Below are positions 1-5,767 of a stretch of 5,767 nt of DNA, piece after piece (positions within the stretch are counted from its first letter, which is position 1; every line of letters starts with the position of its first letter). The stretch is from assembly GCA_015494185.1 (NCBI GenBank), contig WGBT01000115.1:1-5767 (forward strand), in the 5' to 3' direction. Made by a program: the position numbers and the translations under genes. The DNA comes from Hyphomicrobiales bacterium (GTDB lineage Bacteria > Pseudomonadota > Alphaproteobacteria > Rhizobiales > S144-35). Below the pieces are notes generated by a model. It had not been told where the DNA came from, searched no databases, and saw only the letters and a program-made list of their open reading frames with translations.

Positions 1-1
1 A

Positions 2-157
2 ATTGTGGCTGGGCGGGAAGGTGATCTTTGGGTGAATGGGCTTTCGCCTGATGCGTTGACCGCCGGTGGAGACCGTTTGTCGAGTGCTGTGGGCATGACA
101 ACGCAAGAGCGTGAAAGGAAGAAGCCCCCAATTGGCCTTGCTCAAGGGCAGGGGTAG
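2..157 (+). CDS. 3' end of an unidentified upstream gene (partial)
   Basis: A reading frame is open from the first bases of the window to a TAG at 155-157, giving 51 residues; the start lies outside the window. The codons resemble those of the genes downstream (TTG, CTT, CGT, GTG) and the peptide looks like a normal soluble protein end, with segments such as DLWVNGLSPDAL and a basic stretch RERKK before the terminus AQGQG. I do not recognise the family. It is separated from the next gene by about 390 bases, so it is probably not part of the secretion operon. A frame on the opposite strand is also open over much of this stretch, so the assignment is moderate at best. Confidence 0.4.
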   Translation: MVAGREGDLWVNGLSPDALTAGGDRLSSAVGMTTQERERKKPPIGLAQGQG

Positions 158-165
158 AGTACAAT
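138..165 (+). promoter_or_regulatory. Possible sigma70-type promoter for the secretion operon
   Basis: A TTGCTC box (138-143) and a TACAAT box (160-165) are 16 bases apart. The -10 matches the consensus at five of six positions, the -35 at only three. It overlaps the end of the upstream partial gene and would give a leader of almost 400 bases before the first operon gene. Such matches are common by chance; this is the best one I see upstream of the operon, not a demonstrated promoter. Confidence 0.22.
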
Positions 166-550
166 ACGAAAAGCAGGAACCGATTGATTTTTGGATAAAT
201 TGTACGCAAAAACAAGAAGATAGAGTGAAAATCCGGTTCTGATGTGATCGAATTTTGCTTTAGAGGCTGGAAAATCCCCCACAGAGGCCCGAAAAGGATG
301 CACAGGTTCCCCAATGGCAGAAGAGCTAAAATTGTTGGCAGATGGTTGATTTTGTCGTTGATCCGTTTGTGTGGAGGGGAAGATCCAGCTGGCTTCTTAT
401 CCTCATTATATTCAAGGCCAGTCCATTATCTTATGGAACAAGATGATTGGTTGTTGTCGAGCACAATTCACCTCCCTTCATGACAGTGAAGAGAGGTAAA
501 CACAAGAAGGTCAGCGTAACCCCGCCAGTTTTTATTAGGAGATCGAAAAA
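158..550. other. Non-coding leader upstream of the secretion operon
   Basis: About 390 bases separate the partial upstream gene from the first operon gene. The longest frame here, a GTG-initiated one at 244-483, has no ribosome binding site and an unconvincing composition (many Trp, Arg, Cys, no domain pattern), so I do not call it a gene. I see no tRNA, riboswitch or clear terminator. The last part holds the ribosome binding site of the next gene (AGGAG at 537-541). The operon promoter and any regulatory sites most likely lie in this stretch. Confidence 0.5.
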
Positions 551-847
551 ATGGCAGATGAAACCTATGCGGAGGCTCTCGTCAATATTTCCATCAAGGG
601 CGGAATCATTCGGCTCGATTTTGGCAGCCAGGAAGTGCCGGATTTTGCCGATACTGCCTCAGGGGAGAAACCGCCGGAAATGCCGATGGTCGTGCGGCAC
701 CGGGTGGTCATGCCTCTGGCCGCGTTTGGACAAGCTTTCGGCATGCAGGAACAGGTCATGAACCAACTGATTGAAGATGGTTTGTTCACACGTAACAATA
801 ATGATAATGTTGAAGCGAGTTCACCCAATTTTGAAACTTCGAGTTGA
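551..847 (+). CDS. Small conserved-looking protein of unknown function, first gene of the T1SS operon
   Basis: This 98-residue protein starts at an ATG preceded by AGGAG (537-541) at a 9-base spacing, a strong initiation signal. It has no signal peptide or membrane segment, so it is probably cytosolic. Three parts are visible: a beta-like segment at residues 10-25 (NISIKGGIIRLDFG), a loop rich in Pro and Glu at 28-46, and a core at 47-79 with VRHRVVMPLAAF followed by an amphipathic helix (FGMQEQVMNQLIEDG). The tail from 82 is Asn/Ser-rich and looks disordered. The general pattern of a short LDFG strand followed by a VVMP strand and a helix recalls small DUF3467-like proteins, but I cannot assign it. 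It lies 62 bases upstream of the stand-alone CLD gene on the same strand, which suggests co-transcription and a role in secretion as chaperone, regulator or small cargo. That role is inferred from position alone. Confidence 0.8.
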   Translation: MADETYAEALVNISIKGGIIRLDFGSQEVPDFADTASGEKPPEMPMVVRHRVVMPLAAFGQAFGMQEQVMNQLIEDGLFTRNNNDNVEASSPNFETSS

Positions 848-899
848 TCGGAAGAAACCTTCGCAGACAAACCAGGGGGAAGCGGAAGGGAGCCGCTTT

Positions 900-903
900 G
901 GAG
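900..903 (+). promoter_or_regulatory. Ribosome binding site that decides the start of the stand-alone CLD gene
   Basis: GGAG at 900-903 sits 6 bases before the ATG at 910. The same frame is open upstream to a TTG at 844 that overlaps the previous stop codon, but no purine-rich site precedes that TTG. The ATG at 910 is therefore the preferred start, which removes 22 basic, unstructured-looking residues. Confidence 0.55.
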
Positions 904-909
904 TTGCCT

Positions 910-1467
910 ATGCAGGATCGGTTGACAGTTGCTTCAGGGCAGGGAGGGCAGGGCGCTGCCACACAAGAAGGAACCCCGGCAATCTCCCCCTCAGGGCAGG
1001 AGGGGCTTGCCGCTAAGACACACGATGTCCGGCAGACCTGTATCGAGAGTTTCGTGGCCTTGGCGCGTCATTACGGCTTGCAGCTGACAGTTGCAGATCT
1101 GTTGAAAGACTACGACATCAGAGGTGCCTGTTCGGTACGTGAGTTGAAGAAGATTGCCCGGAAATCTGGTTTTTCCGTTCGCAGTGAATATTTTTCTTGG
1201 CGGCAGTTGCGTCATCTGAAAAAAGAGCTTCCTGCTCTTGCGGTGTTGAAAAACCGTAACTGTGTGATACTGACAGGGGTTGACAAAAACCAACAAGTGA
1301 CGGTTGTCGATCCCCTTGCGAACAAGCTTGTCCCCTTGCATCTTGGCCGTGAAAAGTTTCAGCGGTCATGGAACGGCCATCTTGTTTTGCTTAAACCTAA
1401 ATTTCAAACAAGGGGAAATGGCCGCGGATCAATTTTGGATCGAATTTTGCCGTGGCGCCGGGGATAG
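910..1467 (+). CDS. Stand-alone C39-like domain (CLD) protein, paralogue of the transporter N-terminus
   Basis: The product is 185 residues and appears cytosolic, with no signal peptide and no membrane segment. Residues 1-37 are a Gly/Gln/Ser-rich flexible extension with a repeated SGQxG motif. Residues 38-165 form a peptidase C39-like fold: the first helix (TCIESFVALARHYG, 43-56), the segment PALAVL, the strand CVILTG (118-123) and VVDP (Asp134). Asp134 is the only residue of the C39 catalytic set that remains in place. By alignment on the YG end of the first helix, the catalytic Cys position is Thr43 (a Cys follows at 44) and the catalytic His position is Asn117, so protease activity is not expected. 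The domain aligns without gaps to residues 4-151 of the transporter encoded 15 bases downstream, at about one third identity by eye. The C-terminal tail, with ILPW, matches the transporter segment just before its first membrane helix. In HlyB-type systems the CLD binds unfolded substrate, so a chaperone or substrate-delivery role is a reasonable inference. It is unlikely to be a decayed gene: the frame is intact and has its own ribosome site. Confidence 0.82.
   Translation: MQDRLTVASGQGGQGAATQEGTPAISPSGQEGLAAKTHDVRQTCIESFVALARHYGLQLTVADLLKDYDIRGACSVRELKKIARKSGFSVRSEYFSWRQLRHLKKELPALAVLKNRNCVILTGVDKNQQVTVVDPLANKLVPLHLGREKFQRSWNGHLVLLKPKFQTRGNGRGSILDRILPWRRG
934..1003 (+). repeat. Short GC-rich direct repeats encoding the SGQxG linker
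   Basis: The 10-mer TCAGGGCAGG occurs at 934-943 and again at 991-1000, each followed by a G-rich stretch, with a further AGGGCAGGG at 945-953. In protein this gives two copies of an SGQ(G/E)G..AA(K)T unit around residues 9-18 and 28-37 of the CLD protein. It looks like slippage-prone linker DNA rather than a mobile or regulatory repeat. Confidence 0.5.
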
Positions 1468-1482
1468 GCCTACCACCACATT

Positions 1483-3624
1483 ATGCCAGAACAACATATT
1501 CGCCACACCTGCGTCGAATGTTTGGTGGCCATTGCTCGCCATCATGGGCTTGACTTAAGTGTTGCGGGCATCGTTCATGAATTTGCGCTGGCGGGTGAAG
1601 TTGGCGCCGATGAGCTTGTCCGTATTGCCTCTTCATCCGATCTCAAAGCGCAAAAATTCCATTACAAGTGGAAGAAATTGCGTAAGCTTGGGCAAGCCTT
1701 TCCCGCATTGATCTATCTCAAACGGGGCGGTTGTGCGGTCATCACCGGCTTTGACGAGCAGCAACGCGCCATCATTCTCGATCCGTTGTCGAAAGATGCA
1801 GAGCCCGTTCATCTCGATCGCAAACAGCTGGAGCAGATTTGGACCGGCGAAATTCTGCTGATCCGGCGGAAATATAAGCAAAATTCAGAAGATCGCCCTT
1901 TCAATCTCAAGTGGTTCCTACCTGAGATTTGGCGTCAAAAAGCGTCGTTCCGTGATGTTATTTTGGCGGCCTTGTTCCTCAACGTGTTGGGGCTTGTAAT
2001 TCCGGTTTTTTTTCAGATCGTCATTGATAAAGTCTTGGTTCATCACACGCTGGCGACATTGCAGGTGCTGGTCATTGGCGTGATAATAGCCATTCTTTTC
2101 GAAGCGGCGTTGAGCTATATGCGCTCTTATGTGTTGCTTCATGCCAACCGAAAGATCGACATTCGTCTGACCACCCGCACTTATAACCATATGCTCGATC
2201 TCCCGACTAAATTTTTCAATCATACCAGTGCGGGGGTCTTGACCAAACATATGCAGCAGACCGAGCGGATCCGGGAGTTTTTGACCGGCAATGCGTTGAC
2301 GACGCTGCTTGATTTATCGGTCTTGCTCATCTTTCTGCCGGTTCTTTGGTTCTATAGCCCTTATTTGACGCTCGTCGTGTTGGGGTTTACCGCTCTTGTT
2401 GGTGGTTTTATCGGCTCACTGCTGAAAACCTTTCAACGGCGTCTTCACGCTCTTTACAATGCGGAAGGGGCACGTCAGGCAATGCTGGTTGAAACCATCA
2501 ATGGCGCCGCGACAATCAAAGCGCTTGCGTTGGAGCCCCAGCAGCGGCGGCTTTGGGAAACTTTATCGGCCAATACTGTCGAGCGAATGTTCGATGTCGG
2601 ACGCATTTCGCTCAAAGCGCGCACCGTCTCGCATATGCTGGAGCAGTTGATGAGTGTGGCGGTGATTTCGATTGGTGTGTTCTTGGTGATGAACCAGAGC
2701 ATGACGGTGGGTGAGCTGATCGCGTTCCAGATGTTGTCCAATCGTGTCAGTCAGCCCTTGATTCAGGCGATTACTCTGATCCACGAATATCAGGAAACCG
2801 GTTTGGCGGTTAAGATGCTGGGGCATGTGATGAATGCCAAGCCGGAGCGTCCCAGTAAGACACGCGCCATGCGTCCTAAAATTCGCGGCGAAATCGAGTT
2901 CAAAAATGTTTATTTCAAATATCCCGGCGCGCCGGATTATGCGCTGCAAGATATCAATGTTCGTTTTCCAGCGGGCACGATGACCGGTATCGTCGGTTTG
3001 AGTGGTTCGGGAAAAACCACCATGTCGCGGCTGATCCAGGTGCTTTATCCGGTGATTAATGGATCGATTCGGCTTGACGGCATTGATTTGAGGGAAATCG
3101 ATCTTGCCTATTTGCGCAGCAATATCGGCGTTGTGTTGCAAGAAAGTTTTCTATTTCATGGTACAATCCGGGAAAATATTGGTCGAACCAAGCCTGACGC
3201 CACGATTGAAGAGATTGTCGAGGCGGCCCGGCTTGCCGGCGCTCATGAATTCGTGACCGATTTGCCCCACAAATATGATACGGTTTTGGAGGAAGGGGCG
3301 GTTAATCTGTCCGGGGGCCAGCGCCAGCGCTTGTCAATTGCCCGTGCTATTTTGCGGAATCCGCAGGTGCTCATTCTTGATGAGGCAACCAGCGCGCTTG
3401 ATCCTGATAGCGAATATATCATTCAACAAAATTTGAAAGAGATTGCGCGCGGACGGACGCTGATTTCAATTTCTCATCGGATGTCCATGATCCGGGATGC
3501 AGATCAGATCCTTGTGATGCATAAAGGCCGGGTCCATGATCTAGGAACCCATGACGAGCTGCTGGCGCGTAACGAAATCTATCATGGTTTGTGGACCAGG
3601 CAGATGTCCGAGGGAAGGCCATGA
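1483..3624 (+). CDS. Type I secretion ABC transporter (permease/ATPase) with N-terminal C39-like domain
   Basis: This 713-residue protein has the usual length and order for a HlyB/LapB-type exporter. Residues 5-130 are a CLD. The first helix is TCVECLVAIARHHG (9-22); the catalytic Cys position is Thr9, the His position is Gly83, and Asp100 of LDP remains, so it should not cleave a leader peptide. Residues 155-440 are the ABC exporter membrane domain, with hydrophobic segments from about 158. Residues 465-713 are the ATPase: Walker A GLSGSGKTT (Lys511), Q-loop Gln553, signature LSGGQ (Ser610), Walker B LILDE (Asp633, catalytic Glu634), D-loop SALD (637-640) and H-loop His665. All ATPase residues are present, so it should be functional. 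The dimer would drive export of an unfolded substrate from cytosol to outside through the adaptor and a TolC-like pore. The ATG at 1483 has only a weak, distant purine stretch (1460-1468), so translation may be coupled to the CLD gene ending 15 bases earlier. The substrate cannot be read from this protein. Confidence 0.95.
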   Translation: MPEQHIRHTCVECLVAIARHHGLDLSVAGIVHEFALAGEVGADELVRIASSSDLKAQKFHYKWKKLRKLGQAFPALIYLKRGGCAVITGFDEQQRAIILDPLSKDAEPVHLDRKQLEQIWTGEILLIRRKYKQNSEDRPFNLKWFLPEIWRQKASFRDVILAALFLNVLGLVIPVFFQIVIDKVLVHHTLATLQVLVIGVIIAILFEAALSYMRSYVLLHANRKIDIRLTTRTYNHMLDLPTKFFNHTSAGVLTKHMQQTERIREFLTGNALTTLLDLSVLLIFLPVLWFYSPYLTLVVLGFTALVGGFIGSLLKTFQRRLHALYNAEGARQAMLVETINGAATIKALALEPQQRRLWETLSANTVERMFDVGRISLKARTVSHMLEQLMSVAVISIGVFLVMNQSMTVGELIAFQMLSNRVSQPLIQAITLIHEYQETGLAVKMLGHVMNAKPERPSKTRAMRPKIRGEIEFKNVYFKYPGAPDYALQDINVRFPAGTMTGIVGLSGSGKTTMSRLIQVLYPVINGSIRLDGIDLREIDLAYLRSNIGVVLQESFLFHGTIRENIGRTKPDATIEEIVEAARLAGAHEFVTDLPHKYDTVLEEGAVNLSGGQRQRLSIARAILRNPQVLILDEATSALDPDSEYIIQQNLKEIARGRTLISISHRMSMIRDADQILVMHKGRVHDLGTHDELLARNEIYHGLWTRQMSEGRP

Positions 3625-5009
3625 AGATTCCGAGCGAAAAGTTAGGGGAGGGTGGAACCGAAAAGATTTCCCGGGATGCGGTTGCCTTTCAGCCGGAAGG
3701 TTTGGCCATTGAGATTGAGCCTTTGCCGCTTCGAGCCCGGGCCACGATTTTTTTGATCTTATTGGTCATTGTTTCAGCCGTGATTTGGGCGTCGTTGGCG
3801 TCAATTGACCGGGTTGTGGTCGCCAATGGCCGCTTGGTGACGCGGGATCCGTTGATCGTACTCCAACCGCTGGAAAAATCGGTGATTCGCGAACTGCCGG
3901 TAAGGGTTGGCGATGTGGTCAAAAAGGGGGAGCCGGTGGCCATTCTCGACCCTACTTTTGCTTCGGCTGATTTGAGTACCTATAAATCTGAGTTGAGTAG
4001 TTTGAAGGCGAAGATTGCCCGTCTGGAAGCAGAGTTGCGTGACTTTGCGCCTTTGACACCGGATCCGGACATCGAAGAGCAACATCGTGTCATGGCGGCT
4101 CGGATTTTGGCGATCCGTCGCCGGGAATTTCGTTCCCGGCAAGATTTATCGATGATCAAGGAAAAGCAAATTGCAGATAAAATCAAACTTCTTAAGGAGA
4201 AACGCAAGATTGTCGAGAAGCGGCTGGAGGTCATCAATGAGCTGGAAAATATTCACCGCAATCTCGACAAACAGAAATTGGCGCGGCGAAGCCAACTGAT
4301 TGACGCCATAAATGAGAAGTTGAAAGTCAATCAGGAACTCGCAGAAATGGAGGCAACGGAAGCAGATCTTAAAAAAGAGCTTTTGGTTGTACGTGCGGAT
4401 CGTGAAAATTTTGAAAGTGAATGGTGGCGCAAGGTGGATGAGGCGATTGAAGAGGCGCGTCAGCGGGCTATTCAGATCAGCAATCAGATCAAGAAAGCTG
4501 AACGCCGCTCCAACCTGGTTTCATTGACAGCACCGGTCGATTCGATTGTGTTGCGGCGCGCCCAACTATCGGTGGGATCGGTGGCCGAATCCGCCCAGCC
4601 TGTGGCTTGGCTGGTGCCTTTGGGGACCCGGCTCGAAGGTGAGGTGAAAATTGCCTCAAAAGATATTGCGTCGGTGCAGACCGGTAACAAAGTGCGCATC
4701 AAGCTGGAAGCGTTGCCTTTTCAGAAATTTGGGGTTCTTGAAGGGGAAATCATTTCCGTTGCGCCAGATACCGTTTCGAGCGGGAAGACGCAAACATCTG
4801 GCACGGATAAGACTGAGGATTCCCGTGTGGTCTATGTTGCCATCATCAAAATCAATCGTGATCAACCAAACGGTCTCAACAAAAAAATCCGGCTGATTCC
4901 AGGAATGATTATTACGGCAGAAATTCAGGTTGGGAAACGCAGCGTATTGTCCTATTTCCTTTATCCAATCATTCGGATGTTCGACGAATTTGGACGTGAA
5001 CCAACATAA
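3621..5009 (+). CDS. HlyD-family periplasmic adaptor (membrane fusion protein) of the type I secretion system
   Basis: The start is the ATG at 3621, which overlaps the transporter stop as ATGA and follows the purine-rich site GAGGGAAGG; an in-frame ATG at 3591 lies inside the transporter gene without a good site. The product is 462 residues, normal for the family. It has a short cytosolic N-terminus, one membrane helix at about 41-60, and the first half of a lipoyl-like domain at 62-112 (ANGRLV, VRVGDVVKKGEPV, ILD). A long charged coiled-coil hairpin follows at about 118-300. The second lipoyl half begins at TAPVDSIV (Ala304-Pro305), followed by beta-barrel and membrane-proximal segments. The family hallmark near the C-terminus is present as LIPGM (Pro427-Gly428-Met429) followed by AEIQVGKRSVLSYFLYP. 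It would bridge the ABC transporter and an outer membrane TolC-like channel, which is not encoded here. The overlap implies tight translational coupling and equal dosage with the transporter. Confidence 0.95.
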   Translation: MKIPSEKLGEGGTEKISRDAVAFQPEGLAIEIEPLPLRARATIFLILLVIVSAVIWASLASIDRVVVANGRLVTRDPLIVLQPLEKSVIRELPVRVGDVVKKGEPVAILDPTFASADLSTYKSELSSLKAKIARLEAELRDFAPLTPDPDIEEQHRVMAARILAIRRREFRSRQDLSMIKEKQIADKIKLLKEKRKIVEKRLEVINELENIHRNLDKQKLARRSQLIDAINEKLKVNQELAEMEATEADLKKELLVVRADRENFESEWWRKVDEAIEEARQRAIQISNQIKKAERRSNLVSLTAPVDSIVLRRAQLSVGSVAESAQPVAWLVPLGTRLEGEVKIASKDIASVQTGNKVRIKLEALPFQKFGVLEGEIISVAPDTVSSGKTQTSGTDKTEDSRVVYVAIIKINRDQPNGLNKKIRLIPGMIITAEIQVGKRSVLSYFLYPIIRMFDEFGREPT

Positions 5010-5050
5010 CAAGCGTTGGCAAGAACTATTCCGTTTTCAGTAACGATGGT

Positions 5051-5078
5051 TTGCTGTTAATATATAAGAGTCTATACT
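5051..5078 (+). promoter_or_regulatory. Possible promoter downstream of the adaptor gene
   Basis: TTGCTG (5051-5056) and TATACT (5073-5078) are 16 bases apart in an AT-rich segment. No gene follows on the + strand within the window, so it may be a relic of an interrupted or displaced neighbour, or a chance match. Confidence 0.2.
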
Positions 5079-5143
5079 TACTTCACAGACAGGTTGGATC
5101 TGTCCTTTCAGCCATGGTTTGGCACTAATATTTTCAGCTGATT

Positions 5144-5257
5144 TATCAAGGATGGAACCGCTTTTGCGGCCGCAGGCAAGGGAGCATGGTGTGTGGTGAT
5201 GTTACTAAGGCTTCTCGGCCGACGCACGACAAGGGCTCAAAAATGGCATCCTTGATA
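5144..5257. repeat. 11-base inverted repeat bounding 114 bases
   Basis: TATCAAGGATG at 5144-5154 is repeated as its exact reverse complement CATCCTTGATA at 5247-5257, with 92 bases between. The right copy lies only about a dozen bases beyond the transposase remnant's stop. It could be the end of an insertion sequence plus a relic, a small non-autonomous element, or coincidence. I cannot see a clear target duplication outside the repeats. Confidence 0.35.
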
Positions 5258-5269
5258 GCCCTCCGTGAA

Positions 5270-5767
5270 CTAAGCGCATTTTGGATTATTGCGTAGGTGG
5301 CTGGCGATGGCCCATTGCAACAAAGCCCAAAGGATCGTGATGCGCCAGTTGATCAGTAGCCGGAAGTTGTCGTCCCGCTGCCGCCAGGATGGCGTTGATG
5401 GCATCGCCCGGCGAATGGGCCAGATCGTTGCGCCCCATGCCCATGCGGTGGTCCGCCTTTAGAATGGCGCCCGCCGCCGCAGTACGCACCGGATCGCCGG
5501 AGTCACGCCCCGCTTTTGGCTGGCGGTGAAGGTCCGGGCGCCTGTATGTCGGCTTCAGCCCATGGCCACGATAGCCGCCGTCCACATAAGCCTGCTTAAG
5601 CCGCGCGCCCGTAAGCCGCTCGATTGCCGGCGGCACCCATGTGCAGGGTGTGTCCGTCAATAGTCATAGGATAGGGGGATAAGGCCTGCCCGGCAGCGCT
5701 TTGGGATATTTCATGTGATGATCTGATTCAGCCGCGCCCGGAACAAATCCTGCCGCCGTCATCCACA
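5270..5767 (-). pseudogene. Degenerate IS5-family transposase remnant (partial at window edge)
   Basis: Reading the - strand in all three frames recovers a scrambled IS5-type DDE transposase. From the right: QDLFRARLNQII (5741-5752 and leftward), then MKYP, then KALPGRPY (about 5679-5702), then DGHTLH (about 5640-5660) in another frame, then PAIERLTGARLKQAYVDGGY in a third, then SQKRGVTPAIR (about 5490-5525) in another, then KADHRMG and GDAINAILAAAG, and finally NFRLLINWRITILWALLQW in yet another frame, ending at a TAG on 5272-5270. In intact relatives the first motif is near the N-terminus and KALPGxPYDGHTL is far downstream, so their adjacency near 5703 marks a large internal deletion that removes the first catalytic Asp. 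The segment with the catalytic Glu (IEPVIGHLK in the family) is also missing between LRRRAP and LKADHRM. The second Asp survives in YVDGGY. At least four frame changes and these losses make it inactive. The DNA is visibly richer in G+C than the operon, in keeping with foreign origin. Confidence 0.85.

Larger units (their letters stand above)
5010..5269. other. Non-coding stretch between the adaptor gene and the IS remnant
   Basis: About 260 bases hold no credible frame on either strand. There is a weak hairpin at 5088-5104 (GACAG/CTGTC) without a following T-run, so no convincing terminator for the operon. A NotI-type palindrome TGCGGCCGCA lies at 5165-5174. The right part, nearest the transposase remnant, is probably insertion-sequence or other mobile-element flank; the boundary cannot be fixed from one copy. 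Confidence 0.45.

Noticed and set aside
126..154. Imperfect hairpin (CCCC/GGGG outside, CCTT/AAGG inside) at the end of the upstream partial gene, as a terminator
   Set aside because: It has an asymmetric internal loop, lies inside the reading frame and is not followed by a T-run.
244..483. 79-residue frame upstream of the operon
   Set aside because: GTG start without a ribosome site, odd composition rich in Trp, Arg and Cys, no domain pattern, and no homology recognised.
844..909. Extended N-terminus of the CLD protein from a TTG overlapping the previous stop
   Set aside because: No ribosome site before the TTG, and the added residues are basic and unstructured; the ATG at 910 has GGAG at a good distance.
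246..1450. 13-base repeat GATCGAATTTTGC at 246-258 and 1438-1450
   Set aside because: A single exact 13-mer pair is close to chance expectation in a window of this length and neither flank extends the match.
2563..3141. 192-residue - strand frame inside the transporter gene
   Set aside because: It is His/Arg/Gln-rich, as expected for an antisense shadow, and lies opposite the conserved ABC exporter domains.
5088..5104. Short hairpin as operon terminator
   Set aside because: Only five firm base pairs and no T-rich tail.
5286..5660. 124-residue - strand frame as an intact gene
   Set aside because: Only parts of it read as transposase; the missing motifs appear in the other two frames, so it is a chance-open frame through a frameshifted pseudogene.

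Overview
The window carries a compact operon for a type I (one-step, ABC-transporter driven) secretion system on the + strand, followed by a degenerate insertion sequence remnant on the - strand. The codon use (many TTG, CTT, CGT, GTG), moderate base composition, the HlyB/HlyD-type export pair and an IS5-type remnant suggest a Gram-negative proteobacterium, perhaps an alphaproteobacterium. That assignment is an inference; nothing here is a species marker.

Layout: (1) positions 2-157 look like the 3' end of an upstream gene of unknown function. (2) Positions 158-550 are a non-coding leader of about 390 bases. (3) 551-847 encodes a 98-residue protein that I cannot name with confidence, with a good ribosome binding site. 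(4) 910-1467 encodes a stand-alone C39-like domain (CLD) protein of 185 residues. (5) 1483-3624 encodes a full T1SS ABC transporter of CLD + membrane domain + ATPase. (6) 3621-5009 encodes the HlyD-type periplasmic adaptor and overlaps the transporter stop by ATGA. (7) 5010-5269 is non-coding, with an 11-base inverted repeat. (8) 5270-5767 is the wreck of an IS5-family transposase on the - strand, with several frameshifts and a large internal deletion; it runs off the window end.

How the parts fit: the transporter and adaptor would form the inner-membrane part of a type I secretion channel and would need a TolC-like outer membrane protein encoded elsewhere. The CLD of such transporters lacks protease activity and binds the unfolded substrate. 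The most interesting feature is that the gene just upstream encodes a second, free CLD. It aligns without gaps to the transporter's own N-terminal region (roughly one third identical by eye) and stops just before the membrane domain would begin. With the small 98-residue protein in front, this suggests a type I secretion system with dedicated cytosolic accessory factors. No substrate gene (RTX protein, adhesin or peptide) is recognisable in the window.
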